Counted from the stretch's first letter, positions 55,049-63,827 are shown. The stretch is DNA of 64,000 nucleotides from Dyadobacter psychrophilus (GCF_900167945.1 NZ_FUZA01000004.1:186001-250000), one strand, 5' to 3'. Numbers and translations: made by a program. Notes: generated from the letters alone by a model not told the origin.

Positions 55049-55837
55049 CTACATGCTTTCTGTTCTGCCGCCATCCACAGGCAGATTTACACCACTAATG
55101 CTGGCAGCTGCGGGGCTGCACAGGAATGCCACCGCTGCGGCAACTTCATTTGCTTCACTGAATCGACGAATAGGAATGGCGGACTGCATTTCCAGCGCAA
55201 TTTCATCTTTGGACTTTCCTGAATTTTTACTCCGCATTTCCAGAACGGCATCCAGGCGCGATGTGACCGTGTAGCCAGGCAGAACATTATTCGAAGTAAT
55301 GCCGAACTGTCCTAATTCCAGGGATAAAGTTTTAGACCAGCTTGCCACGGCGCCGCGAATGGTGTTGGAAACGCCGAGTCCTACAATCGGCTGTTTTACC
55401 GAAGTACTGATAATGTTGACGATCCGGCCATAACCCGCTTTTTTCATAGAAGGAACCACCGCCTGCGCCAGAAATTGGTTGTTGATGACGTGCATCTGGA
55501 ATGTTTTGAGAAACTGATCGGTGTCTGCTTCGATGATCGGGCCACCGGATGGGCCGCCTGTATTATTGATGAGGATGTGGACGTCGGGCACGAGGCGCAG
55601 GTAATTTTCGATGGCGTCTTTTACATTTTCACGATCAGCAAAATCGGCCACGACGTAGCGGTGCAGCTGTCCGGCTGACGTGTCTAGCGTGTCTACGGCC
55701 TCCCTCAATTTTTCTTCATTACGCGCCACTAAGGTCACATTTGCACCTAATAATGCCAGTTCAATGGCAGATGCCAGGCCGATTCCCTGCGTGCTTCCAC
55801 AAACCAGGGCCGTTTTTCCAGTCAGATCAAGATTCAT
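55049..55837 (-). CDS. SDR-family protein lacking the YxxxK catalytic pair
   Basis: This 262-residue protein has the classical short-chain dehydrogenase fold. The Rossmann glycine motif is GSTQGIG, the next strands carry NNTGGPSGG and VNIISTS, and the C-terminus ends VDGGRTES. The active-site Ser is present in IISTS. The usual Tyr-xxx-Lys is replaced: the aligned segment reads SNTIRGAV, giving Ser and Arg in those places. This is a recurrent variant group near 3-oxoacyl-ACP reductases, and its reaction is uncertain. It is divergent from purH and has no obvious pathway partner nearby. Confidence 0.88.
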   Translation of the reverse strand: MNLDLTGKTALVCGSTQGIGLASAIELALLGANVTLVARNEEKLREAVDTLDTSAGQLHRYVVADFADRENVKDAIENYLRLVPDVHILINNTGGPSGGPIIEADTDQFLKTFQMHVINNQFLAQAVVPSMKKAGYGRIVNIISTSVKQPIVGLGVSNTIRGAVASWSKTLSLELGQFGITSNNVLPGYTVTSRLDAVLEMRSKNSGKSKDEIALEMQSAIPIRRFSEANEVAAAVAFLCSPAAASISGVNLPVDGGRTESM

Positions 55838-55922
55838 CGCTTTTTGATTTTAATGCTTATAATTCGTGAGTTATGTCTTCGATTTTAGCAGTTTCTACTT
55901 CAAACTTCGTACTTTTTTCGGC

Positions 55923-55930
55923 TATCTTTG
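55923..55930 (+). promoter_or_regulatory. -7 promoter box of purH
   Basis: TATCTTTG is a full TAnnTTTG match 39 bases before the ATG at 55969. It lies downstream of the longer ATG at 55873 and so argues against that start. Confidence 0.45.
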
Positions 55931-55968
55931 CGGTTTATTTTTCAGTCAGAGAAATCATATATCCCACA

Positions 55969-57504
55969 ATGTCGAAAAAAATCCAATCCGCTCTTATATC
56001 TGTATATTATAAGGATGGACTTGAACCTTTGGTTCGCCTGTTGCATAACAATGGTGTCAAACTTTACTCCACCGGCGGCACTCAGACTTTCATTGAAAAC
56101 TTAAATATTCCTGTCACCGCAGCGGAAGAGCTGACCGGTTACCCTTCTATTTTTGGAGGAAGAGTGAAAACCTTGCACCCGGCTATCATGGGCGGCATTC
56201 TGTACCGTCGTGATGACGCCGGTGATGTTGCGCAAGCCCAGCAATACAACATTCCGGCCATTGATTTGGTGGTTGTGGACCTTTATCCGTTTGAGGAAAC
56301 CGTTGCTTCGGGTGCAGGAGAAGAGGATATTATTGAAAAAATAGACATTGGAGGCATTTCGCTGATTCGGGCTACTGCCAAAAATTTCAAAGATACGCTG
56401 ATCGTTTCTTCGCGCAGCCAATATGCCGAGGTTGTGGAATTGCTGACTGCAAAAGCCGGCGCAACGGACATTGAAGATCGTCGTTACTATGCTGGTCAGG
56501 CATTTGCGGTTTCTTCACATTACGACGGTGCGATCAATCGCTTTTTTACGGCAGGTCAGGAAAAGACAGATAAGGAGCTTTTTGATTTTACAAGTCTGGC
56601 CTCGCAGACATTGCGCTACGGCGAAAACCCGCATCAGAATGCAACATATTATGGCGATCTGGAAGGGATTTTTGATAAACTGCATGGTAAGGAATTGTCT
56701 TACAATAATTTAGTAGACGTTGATGCGTGTGTAAACCTGATCGATGAATTTGCTGATGCAGCCCCGACGTTTGCTATTATAAAACATACAAATGCATGCG
56801 GAATTGCTACTGCGCCAACGGCGAAAGAGGCTTATGATAATGCATTGGCCTGCGATCCGGTATCGGCTTTTGGTGGTGTGGTGATTACCAATTCAAAAGT
56901 GGACCTGGCTACGGCTGAGGAGCTTAACAAATTATTTATGGAGATTCTGATCGCTCCCGAATATGATGAAGATGCGCTGCAAGTCTTAAAGTCGAAAAAG
57001 AACCGAATTCTGTTGAAACGCAATGCAGTCGTGTTGCCACAAATAATGTTCAAAACCATTTTAAATGGCGTTTTAGTACAGGATAAAGATTTGTCTACCG
57101 AAGTTCAATCTCAGTTTACAACAGTTACCGAAAAAGCGCCGACCGCGAGCGAGCTTACCGCACTTGAATTTGCATTAAAAGTTTGCAAGCATACCAAGTC
57201 GAATACAATTGTTTTGGCCAAAGAAAACCAGCTGCTGGCCAGCGGAACAGGACAAACTTCCCGTGTGGATGCTTTGCGCCAGGCAATTGATAAAGCCAAA
57301 GCATTTGGTTTTGACTTAAATGGAGCGGTAATGGCCTCAGACGCATTTTTCCCATTTGCCGATTGCGTAGAAATAGCACATCTGGCGGGGATTACAGCTG
57401 TTGTCCAGCCAGGCGGTTCTATCCGCGATAAGGATTCCACAGATTACTGCAATGCGAATGGCGTAGCAATGGTTACGACTGGCATTCGTCATTTTAAGCA
57501 TTAG
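55969..57504 (+). CDS. purH: Bifunctional AICAR transformylase/IMP cyclohydrolase
   Basis: This 511-residue cytosolic enzyme carries out the last two steps of purine synthesis. The N-terminal IMP cyclohydrolase (MGS-like) domain has ALISVYYKDG, LYSTGGTQTFIE and GGRVKTLHPAIMGGIL. The AICAR transformylase domain has TLRYGENPHQNA, AIIKHTNACGIA, DPVSAFGGVV and the C-terminal SDAFFPFADCVE with VQPGGSIRDKD. I chose the ATG at 55969 because family members begin there and because a promoter box lies between it and the ATG at 55873, which would add 32 unrelated residues. It stands alone, followed by a long palindromic repeat. Confidence 0.96.
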   Translation: MSKKIQSALISVYYKDGLEPLVRLLHNNGVKLYSTGGTQTFIENLNIPVTAAEELTGYPSIFGGRVKTLHPAIMGGILYRRDDAGDVAQAQQYNIPAIDLVVVDLYPFEETVASGAGEEDIIEKIDIGGISLIRATAKNFKDTLIVSSRSQYAEVVELLTAKAGATDIEDRRYYAGQAFAVSSHYDGAINRFFTAGQEKTDKELFDFTSLASQTLRYGENPHQNATYYGDLEGIFDKLHGKELSYNNLVDVDACVNLIDEFADAAPTFAIIKHTNACGIATAPTAKEAYDNALACDPVSAFGGVVITNSKVDLATAEELNKLFMEILIAPEYDEDALQVLKSKKNRILLKRNAVVLPQIMFKTILNGVLVQDKDLSTEVQSQFTTVTEKAPTASELTALEFALKVCKHTKSNTIVLAKENQLLASGTGQTSRVDALRQAIDKAKAFGFDLNGAVMASDAFFPFADCVEIAHLAGITAVVQPGGSIRDKDSTDYCNANGVAMVTTGIRHFKH

Positions 57505-57540
57505 AGCTAGCTAGGAAGCTATTTGCTTTGTCAGCCTAAG

Positions 57541-57669
57541 CGTACCGTGCCGCCCGACGGTCCAAGCACTAATCTAGTCTGTCACGCTGAGCGGAGCCGA
57601 AGCGCGCTACTCCTTGGTAACGCGCCTTCGACCGCCCGACGGCACGGTCTGCTCAGCGTGACAGACTAG
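57541..57669. repeat. Long palindromic intergenic repeat after purH
   Basis: Perfect 19-base arms lie at 57574-57592 and 57651-57669 (starting CTAGTCTGTCACGC and its complement). Between them are a GCGCG/CGCGC pair and a CCGCCCGACGG block, which also occurs in direct orientation before the left arm. The element is GC-rich against its flanks and could act as a terminator for purH. Its TGTCACGCTGAGCGGAG core resembles a dispersed repeat seen widely in Bacteroidota. Confidence 0.75.
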
Positions 57670-57706
57670 CAAAGACCTACAACTCCTATCAACCCAACAT
57701 TCACCC

Positions 57707-58582
57707 TTGAAACCCAACAATTTACCTCAGCAACGTTACATTCGCTTGGGTAAGCTGTTGATTGTGGGTTTTCTAGTTATCACTGCTAGCCTCTTCTTCC
57801 TCTACCCCCAAATATTTTATTGTGAATTAATCCGCTTGTCTGACTTCCGCTCGGATAATGGAAAGATCTATTTCAGTCCGGAAATTAAACCGGTGAATCA
57901 TAAGAAGCTGAGATCTATTATCAGCAGTTCCGAGGCGCGGGTTGATTCTTTTTTTAATGGTAAAAAGTCCAAACCGATCATTATCGTTTGCAGCAATCCG
58001 CAGCAGTATCAAAAATATTGCAGCAGCACTGAAGGCGCGGGATGCAGCCTGGGAACGCCTTGGGGTAACTCTTTTGTGATTTTGAACACGCAGGGAATGA
58101 ATGTGGACGTGATCAGCCATGAAATGAGCCATACGGAACTACTGGAAAGGCTGGGGTGGTGGACCATCGCCACCAAAATCCCCCAATGGTTCAACGAAGG
58201 CATTGCGCTCATGCTCGACAGGCGTTTTGTTAATAATCCCGATAAAATAGGGCGTTACTTCGACTATATGGATGAATGGCTTTACTACACGGGTGGCGGG
58301 CAGCAAATTTTGGAACTCAGGGATATCGCTTCCATAAAGGGGTTTTTTAACACCAGCCAGAAACAGGTGATGCTTGCTTATATGTCGGCCGGTATGGAAG
58401 TTTCTTATTGGATGATCCTTTCAGAAAAAGATGGGCTGCAGCGGCTGATCAGCGATTTGGAACAGGGCAAAAGTTTCGAAGAAGCTTATCAAAATGCCGA
58501 GCAGAAGCGGCGCGCCTACTGGTTTAAAAAACTTCCTACAAATCCATTGAGATTCCAGGATTCAAAGAAAATATCGGAATAA
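57707..58582 (+). CDS. Membrane-anchored gluzincin-like protein
   Basis: This protein of about 291 residues has one N-terminal membrane span (residues 16-36). Its outer domain carries the zinc motif HEMSH (His138, Glu139, His142). A downstream WFNEG supplies Glu164, the third ligand expected of gluzincin (MA-clan) peptidases. It may therefore be an active membrane peptidase facing the periplasm, although the substrate is unknown. No ATG precedes the span; the only suitable start in frame is a TTG at 57707, with an in-frame TGA shortly before it. The stop lies about 45 bases before a hairpin terminator. The start codon is the weakest point of the call. Confidence 0.75.
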   Translation: MKPNNLPQQRYIRLGKLLIVGFLVITASLFFLYPQIFYCELIRLSDFRSDNGKIYFSPEIKPVNHKKLRSIISSSEARVDSFFNGKKSKPIIIVCSNPQQYQKYCSSTEGAGCSLGTPWGNSFVILNTQGMNVDVISHEMSHTELLERLGWWTIATKIPQWFNEGIALMLDRRFVNNPDKIGRYFDYMDEWLYYTGGGQQILELRDIASIKGFFNTSQKQVMLAYMSAGMEVSYWMILSEKDGLQRLISDLEQGKSFEEAYQNAEQKRRAYWFKKLPTNPLRFQDSKKISE

Positions 58583-58626
58583 AGACATTGCGATTATAAG
58601 CTTGTAACTATATTTATGAACACATT

Positions 58627-58660
58627 AAAAAAGGCGGGTTAATCGTCCTGCGTCTTTTTT
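58627..58660 (+). terminator. Hairpin terminator after the gluzincin-like gene
   Basis: An imperfect stem pairs AAAAAG/CTTTTT and GCG/CGT-type bases around a TTAATCG loop, followed by a run of six T. It is weaker than the other terminators in the window. Confidence 0.5.
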
Positions 58661-58663
58661 GGT

Positions 58664-58696
58664 TTTGCACTATTTTCTGAAAATAATGTACCTTTC
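58664..58696 (+). promoter_or_regulatory. Candidate promoter of the sodium/solute symporter gene
   Basis: TTTG at 58664-58667 and TACCTTTC at 58689-58696 (one mismatch from TAnnTTTG) are separated by 21 bases, the right spacing for the Bacteroidota -33/-7 pair. Confidence 0.4.
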
Positions 58697-58743
58697 GATT
58701 TGAACCGACAAACCTCATCCATTCATCTATTTTATTATTTGAA

Positions 58744-60363
58744 ATGCAACAATTACAAAGCCTGGATTATATTGTTTTCTTCTTTTATTTCATCGTCGTC
58801 TCCGGTTACGGGTATTGGATTTATCAACGGAAAAAGTCAAAAACAGAATCAACCAAGGATTTCTTTTTAGCAGAAGGTTCACTCACCTGGTGGGCGATCG
58901 GAGCGTCGTTGATCGCGTCTAACATTTCTGCTGAGCAGTTCATCGGAATGTCCGGAAACGGATTTTCCATGGGTTTAGGTATTTCAACTTATGAATGGAT
59001 GGCGGCCGCAACACTCGTGATTGTAGCCGTTTTTTTTATGCCTATTTATCTCAAAAACAAGATTTACACAATGCCTCAGTTTTTGAGCCAGCGTTATAAT
59101 CCCACCGTGAGCTTAATTATGGCCGTTTTCTGGCTGGCGTTGTATATCCTGGTTAATCTTACATCTATCCTATATCTGGGTGCGCTAGCGGTCTCCGGGA
59201 TCTCAGGTCTAGACTTTCAATTCTGTATGATAGCGCTGGCTGTCTTCGCGATCATTATTACGGTTGGCGGAATGAAAGTGATTGGTTATACTGATGTGAT
59301 CCAGGTGTTTTTTCTTGTAATTGGCGGACTTGCAACTACTTATCTGGCTGTAAATCTGGTTTCCGGCGATGCTGGAATTGATGGGGTTATGAGCGGGATC
59401 AAAATGATGCGCGAAAATCATGACGACCATTTCCACATGATCTTCCCGAAAACAAGCCCATTCTATATGCAATTACCCGGACTGGCGGTTCTCCTTGGTG
59501 GTATGTGGATTGTGAACCTTAATTATTGGGGATGTAATCAATATATTACTCAGCGGGCTTTGGGCGCCGACCTGAAAACTGCACGGAATGGAATTCTCTT
59601 CGCAGCATTCTTGAAACTTTTAATGCCTGTGATTGTCGTTTTGCCGGGTATCGCGGCTTATGCGTTGTATAGCAAAGGCCTGTTCCAGGCTGAAATGCTT
59701 GACGCAGATGGTCAGCTTAATGCGGATAAGGCTTATCCAGTATTACTTAATTTGCTTCCTGCTGGTTTAAAGGGACTTTCTTTCGCGGCATTAACAGCAG
59801 CGGTCGTTGCATCTTTGGCCGGTAAGGCAAATAGTATTTCGACGATTTTTACACTAGATATTTTCAAAAACTATATTGGTAAAAACGCAGATGAGAAGAC
59901 GCTCGTGCGCATTGGTCGTATTGTTGTGGTGGTTTCAATGATCCTTGCGATTATCGTTTCTCCTTACATGGGCATTGATAAAAAAGGAGGTTTTCAATTC
60001 ATTCAGGAAATGACCGGGTTGCTTTCTCCTGGTATTTTTGCTTCGTTTATCATGGGCTTTTTCTGGAAACGAACCAATTCTGCCGGAGCATTATTTGCGA
60101 TAGTAGGCGGTTTCCTCATCGCATTGGCCATGCATAACAATTATTTCCCATTCGCCGACTGGACGCAGGTCCCATTCCTTGACCGCATGGGCCTGGTATT
60201 CCTGATCTGTGTGGTAGTGATGGTGATTTTAGGCTTGGTAATGCCTGATGAAAAGAAAGGATTGGCCATTGATACAGCTATGTTTATTCCGCACCGCAGC
60301 TTTATTGTCGGCGCAGTTGTAGTAATCTGCCTGATTACATTCTTATACGCTCACTTCTGGTAA
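58744..60363 (+). CDS. Sodium/solute symporter (SSS family, SGLT-like)
   Basis: This 539-residue inner-membrane protein has about 14 spans. Family motifs include FFLAEGSLTWWAIGASLIASNISAEQFIGMSG in the first helices, NYWGCNQYITQRALGA in the middle, and the sodium-site helix GLSFAALTAAVVASLAGKANSIST. It is of the SGLT-like branch and probably takes up a sugar or related solute with sodium. The gene stands alone, so the solute cannot be inferred from neighbours. A clean hairpin terminator follows. Confidence 0.92.
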   Translation: MQQLQSLDYIVFFFYFIVVSGYGYWIYQRKKSKTESTKDFFLAEGSLTWWAIGASLIASNISAEQFIGMSGNGFSMGLGISTYEWMAAATLVIVAVFFMPIYLKNKIYTMPQFLSQRYNPTVSLIMAVFWLALYILVNLTSILYLGALAVSGISGLDFQFCMIALAVFAIIITVGGMKVIGYTDVIQVFFLVIGGLATTYLAVNLVSGDAGIDGVMSGIKMMRENHDDHFHMIFPKTSPFYMQLPGLAVLLGGMWIVNLNYWGCNQYITQRALGADLKTARNGILFAAFLKLLMPVIVVLPGIAAYALYSKGLFQAEMLDADGQLNADKAYPVLLNLLPAGLKGLSFAALTAAVVASLAGKANSISTIFTLDIFKNYIGKNADEKTLVRIGRIVVVVSMILAIIVSPYMGIDKKGGFQFIQEMTGLLSPGIFASFIMGFFWKRTNSAGALFAIVGGFLIALAMHNNYFPFADWTQVPFLDRMGLVFLICVVVMVILGLVMPDEKKGLAIDTAMFIPHRSFIVGAVVVICLITFLYAHFW

Positions 60364-60415
60364 GAGGAGACAGACAGTTTCGGGTGCACAGCCTCAGGCG
60401 GTTAGCCCAGGGCAA

Positions 60416-60451
60416 AAAGAAAAGGCTTGGAGCGAATCCAAGCCTTTTTGC
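60416..60451. terminator. Bidirectional terminator
   Basis: Arms AAAGGCTTGGA and TCCAAGCCTTT around GCGAA, with A and T tracts on both sides. It serves the symporter gene and the convergent cyclophilin gene. Confidence 0.85.
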
Positions 60452-60471
60452 TGTTCAAGACAGTCAGGATA

Positions 60472-60915
60472 TTAAGCCTGCTCCTCGATAATGGTAATTT
60501 TCTGGATCTTATCGCCCTGGCGAAGCAGGTCAACAGTATCAACGCCTTCTACGACTTTACCAAAACAAGTGTGGTTTCCGTCCAGGTGCGCGGTGTTTCT
60601 GCGGCTATGGCAGATGAAAAACTGTGATCCGCCTGTGTTACGACCAGCGTGTGCCATTGAAAGCACGCCACGGTCATGATATTGGTTGCCACCGGTTAGT
60701 TCGCAATCGATTTTATAGCCCGGGCCACCGCGACCGGTTCCGGTTGGATCTCCACCCTGAACCATAAAATCCGGTATCACCCTGTGAAAGATCAGTCCGT
60801 CGTAAAATCCTTTTTTTGAAAGATCAACAAAGTTTTTCACCGTTCCGGGAGCATCCTCATCGTAAAATTCGATCAGCATGGTTCCTTTGTCAGTGATCAT
60901 TTCTGCTTTTGTCAT
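60472..60915 (-). CDS. Cyclophilin-type peptidyl-prolyl cis-trans isomerase
   Basis: This 147-residue cytosolic cyclophilin has the single-domain layout. Family motifs are GFYDGLIFHRVIPDFMVQGGDPTGTG (active-site Arg in FHRVI), GVLSMAHAGRNTGGSQFFI and HTCFGKVVEGVD. No signal peptide is present, so it should assist folding in the cytosol. Length is short but normal for bacterial PpiB-like members. It is monocistronic between two hairpin terminators. Confidence 0.94.
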   Translation of the reverse strand: MTKAEMITDKGTMLIEFYDEDAPGTVKNFVDLSKKGFYDGLIFHRVIPDFMVQGGDPTGTGRGGPGYKIDCELTGGNQYHDRGVLSMAHAGRNTGGSQFFICHSRRNTAHLDGNHTCFGKVVEGVDTVDLLRQGDKIQKITIIEEQA

Positions 60916-60991
60916 ATTGATTTAAAAGAGAATTTGAATAAAAATTGAAGTTGTTTTCAGGCCAGTTTTGCTAACCCCTCATAACAACACA

Positions 60992-61018
60992 AAGAAAAGG
61001 ATAATGTATCCTTTTCTT
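60992..61018. terminator. Hairpin terminator between transglycosylase and cyclophilin genes
   Basis: Arms AAGAAAAGGATA and TATCCTTTTCTT around ATG form a long stem. It ends the minus-strand transglycosylase gene before the cyclophilin gene. Confidence 0.75.
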
Positions 61019-61046
61019 CAACTTTATGCCAAATAAAATGATCAGA

Positions 61047-61889
61047 TCAGGAGCCGGCGACAAGTTTGCCGGACTCTCTCGCGAGTTGCAATTCAGCTTT
61101 TTCTAGTAAAGCAGCCTTTTTCATTTCAGATTCGGCTTTTTCCAATTGCAATTCAGCTTTTTTCTGCTCTACTTTAAAATCCTCCAAACGCTCAACCACG
61201 TCTCCGCTTCCCCATTCTTTACTTCTTTCGGGATTGTTGAACCATTCTTTGACAGCCAGTATTTTATAAATATATCGGGTAGTTTCTGAGTTTAAACGCA
61301 GTTTGAAATAATCGTCCTTGTTCTGTGCATCCAGTTTATTCTGAATGTGCGTCGGTCCCGCGTTATATGCAGCTGCCACGAGTGTCCATGAACCAAGTTG
61401 ACGATAAAGATTGCGCAGATATTTGCCTGCGGCATGCGTTGATTTTGTGAGATGTTTTCGGTCGTCCCTGGTTTCATTAACAACCAGTCCGAGAGATTTT
61501 GCCGTAGCAGGCATTAGTTGCCAGTAGCCTCCCGCGCCCCTATGCGATTTTGCATCGTTTGTCATGGCGCTCTCTATTAATGGGAGATATTTGAAATCGG
61601 CTGGTACTCCATACTTTTTAAGAATCGGTTCTATAATCTTGATTCTTTTTTGGGTCTTAGTCATCAGCTTACGAAAGGTGGGGTTGTCGTAATTTCTGAT
61701 CATATTTTGATATCGCTCAGCGATTCGAAGCTCTGTTAGTGGAACAGCCTCGCCACAAAAGTCAATAGCAAGAAGATCTGAATCTATAATTGTTGTCTCT
61801 TTCAGTCCCTTCTTTTCCACCCCCACCTCGCTCATTGGTTCGTTACCCATTATTGCGATTGAGAGGGCCATAAAGATAAGTTTAATCAT
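61047..61889 (-). CDS. Lytic transglycosylase (SLT/MltD-like) with C-terminal coiled coil
   Basis: This 280-residue exported protein has a signal peptide near residues 1-16 and an SLT domain at about 85-230. The domain contains the catalytic Glu in PLIESAM, then GAGGYWQLMPATAKSLG and AAYNAGPTHI, all typical of MltD-like lytic transglycosylases that cut peptidoglycan glycan strands. No LysM domain follows. Instead, the last 50 residues form a repeated coiled coil (KAELQLEKAES, then EKAELQLARES). A TATCTTTG promoter box lies 48 bases before the ATG. It probably acts in envelope growth or turnover. Confidence 0.92.
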   Translation of the reverse strand: MIKLIFMALSIAIMGNEPMSEVGVEKKGLKETTIIDSDLLAIDFCGEAVPLTELRIAERYQNMIRNYDNPTFRKLMTKTQKRIKIIEPILKKYGVPADFKYLPLIESAMTNDAKSHRGAGGYWQLMPATAKSLGLVVNETRDDRKHLTKSTHAAGKYLRNLYRQLGSWTLVAAAYNAGPTHIQNKLDAQNKDDYFKLRLNSETTRYIYKILAVKEWFNNPERSKEWGSGDVVERLEDFKVEQKKAELQLEKAESEMKKAALLEKAELQLARESGKLVAGS

Positions 61890-62347
61890 TCATTTTTCAT
61901 TTCGTGGAACATAGTTAAAGGCATAAAGCCAGCGAACAAAGATAACGGTATTGAATTAAAAATATTTCATTATTAGCTAAAACTTTGATTTATAGCACAT
62001 TATGAAGCTGCTTTGTAGTATTAATTCAAGACGTTTTCGTTTGGTGAAAAATGCTAATTTTCGCGCTTTACTCTGCGTACGGGCATAAAAGTGAAATTAA
62101 AATTGGCAAATGCAGACCATCACAAAACGCAAAATCTACTATTTTATATAATTTTAAATAGAATTAATTGTAACAGATGCTTTACGGTCTCTGTAAACCA
62201 GGCAGTTAACACGTAAAGCCAAGATGAAAAATGCCCATTTGACCGGATTTGCCCATTTTTTTTAGAAAACTACCTACATTAAAAATCTATTTTCAGACAT
62301 TGAAAGCACGGATATGCTAACTTGCATTTTCGCTTTTCTTTGAGATT
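61890..62347. other. Divergent intergenic region with a possible moeA leader
   Basis: This is an AT-rich gap with no gene. It holds the promoter box of the transglycosylase and, upstream of moeA, an inverted repeat with arms GCTTTACG (62179-62186) and CGTAAAGC (62212-62219). Two copies of TGCCCATTT, the second followed by further T residues, lie near 62230-62260. I see no known riboswitch core and no RNA gene. Confidence 0.4.
61937..61944 (-). promoter_or_regulatory. -7 promoter box of the transglycosylase gene
   Basis: The minus strand reads TATCTTTG, a full TAnnTTTG match, 47 bases before the ATG. No clear -33 element is seen. Confidence 0.4.
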
Positions 62348-63538
62348 ATGGTTACGGTAAACGAGGCTAAACAAAAGATTATTGCAAATGTAACGGCTCT
62401 GTCCGCTTTGACATTGGAGGTCCGGGATGCTTTAGGGCATGTTTTGGCCAGTGATATTTTAGCGCCAATGTCCTTGCCATCTTTCAGGCAATCGTCTATG
62501 GATGGATATGCGATTATCGACACTGATATTTTAGAAAAGGACACAATCCTTAAAATTTCAGGAGAATCAAAAGCAGGGCAAACCACTACGCAAACATTAA
62601 TCCCCGGCAATGCGATGCGGATTTTCACAGGGGCGCCCGTTCCCGATGGAGCCACAGCAGTTGTTATGCAGGAAAATACATCATCCGCAAATGGAACAAT
62701 ATGCATTCACGAGTTCCCTGTAACGGCCGGTAAAAATGTAAGAAATATTGGCCAGCAAATTCAAAGGGGCGCTATTGCATTGGAAAAAGGCACTTTTCTT
62801 TCACCGGGTAGCATTGGGTTTTTGCAGGGAATGAATATATGGGAAGCCAGCGTGCACAGAAAACCAAAAATTGGCCTGCTTGTAACAGGTGACGAATTGC
62901 TTCATAAAGGAGATTCCATTGTTCATGGAAAAATTTTTGAGTCAAATTCTGCTATGCTTGCAGCTGCATTGCAAAAGGAAGGAATCGCGGATCTTGAAAT
63001 CAAATATGCGGACGACAACCTGGAGTCGACGATAAAAGGGCTGAGTGAGTTAGCAGAAAATAATGATGTGGTGCTGGCTTCAGGAGGAATTTCGGTAGGG
63101 GATTATGATTTTGTAGGGAAAGCTGTGGAAGCATTAGGTGCTCAAACGATATTTTATAAAGTGCGTCAGAAGCCGGGTAAGCCATTATTATTTGCAAAAC
63201 GGGAAGATAAATTTTTCTTTGCATTACCGGGAAACCCCGCTTCTTCGTTGGTTTGTTATTACGAATACGTGCTGCCTGCGCTGAGAATTATGTCGGGCAG
63301 GAAAGATCCGTTTTTAACAACGTTGAAAATGCCTGCAAAGCTTGCTTACTCCTTCCAAGGTGAGCGCGACGAATTTCTCAAAGGACTGGTTGTGGGTGGT
63401 GAAGTTATACCGCTCGATGGTCAGGAATCATTTGCATTACGTTCCTTTGCGATTGCAAATGCTGTTATTTACTTACCCGTGGAGCAAAATGTGGTCAAGG
63501 AAGGGGACCTGGTTGAAGTTCATTTGCTCCCTTTGTGA
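62348..63538 (+). CDS. moeA: Molybdopterin molybdotransferase
   Basis: This 396-residue cytosolic enzyme inserts molybdate into adenylylated molybdopterin. MoeA motifs are present in order: DILAPMSLPSFRQSSMDGYA near residue 37, the metal-binding FTGAPVPDGATAVVMQE, the molybdate-site TGDELLHKGD, then SGGISVGDYDFVG and KPGKPLLFA, and the late LPGNPASSLVCYYEYV. The C-terminal small domain is complete. Length is normal. It is the first gene of a molybdenum cofactor run with moaD and moaE behind it. Confidence 0.95.
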   Translation: MVTVNEAKQKIIANVTALSALTLEVRDALGHVLASDILAPMSLPSFRQSSMDGYAIIDTDILEKDTILKISGESKAGQTTTQTLIPGNAMRIFTGAPVPDGATAVVMQENTSSANGTICIHEFPVTAGKNVRNIGQQIQRGAIALEKGTFLSPGSIGFLQGMNIWEASVHRKPKIGLLVTGDELLHKGDSIVHGKIFESNSAMLAAALQKEGIADLEIKYADDNLESTIKGLSELAENNDVVLASGGISVGDYDFVGKAVEALGAQTIFYKVRQKPGKPLLFAKREDKFFFALPGNPASSLVCYYEYVLPALRIMSGRKDPFLTTLKMPAKLAYSFQGERDEFLKGLVVGGEVIPLDGQESFALRSFAIANAVIYLPVEQNVVKEGDLVEVHLLPL

Positions 63539-63587
63539 ATCAGATTGCTGCAAAATTTGTTAATTCAAAGAATTGAAAAAATAGGAA

Positions 63588-63827
63588 ATGAGCATTCAGG
63601 TAATGTATTATGGAATGCTGGCCGAAATCGCTGGCCAGGCTAACGAGGTTTGGATAGCCGATCAGAATCTGACGGTTGGTGAGTTTCGCAACCAGATCAT
63701 GGAGCGATATCCGGCGATGCGTGAGAAAAAATTTAAAATTGCAGTGGATCAAAAAATTTCACAAGATTACGTTTCTATTGACCACGCATCCGAAATAGCT
63801 TTGCTGCCACCATTCGCCGGCGGCTGA
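63588..63827 (+). CDS. moaD: Molybdopterin synthase sulfur carrier subunit
   Basis: This 79-residue ubiquitin-like protein ends in the required Gly-Gly (LLPPFAGG). It is activated by MoeB-type adenylation and carries sulfur to the precursor of molybdopterin. The beta-grasp layout and length match MoaD, and the neighbours (moeA before, moaE after) favour MoaD over ThiS. It lies 49 bases after moeA. Confidence 0.93.
   Translation: MSIQVMYYGMLAEIAGQANEVWIADQNLTVGEFRNQIMERYPAMREKKFKIAVDQKISQDYVSIDHASEIALLPPFAGG

Noticed and set aside
55873-55968. Longer start of purH
   Set aside because: The extra residues do not match the family, and a promoter box lies inside them.
61890-62347. Moco riboswitch upstream of moeA
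   Set aside because: I could not find the conserved core, and that class is mainly known outside Bacteroidota.
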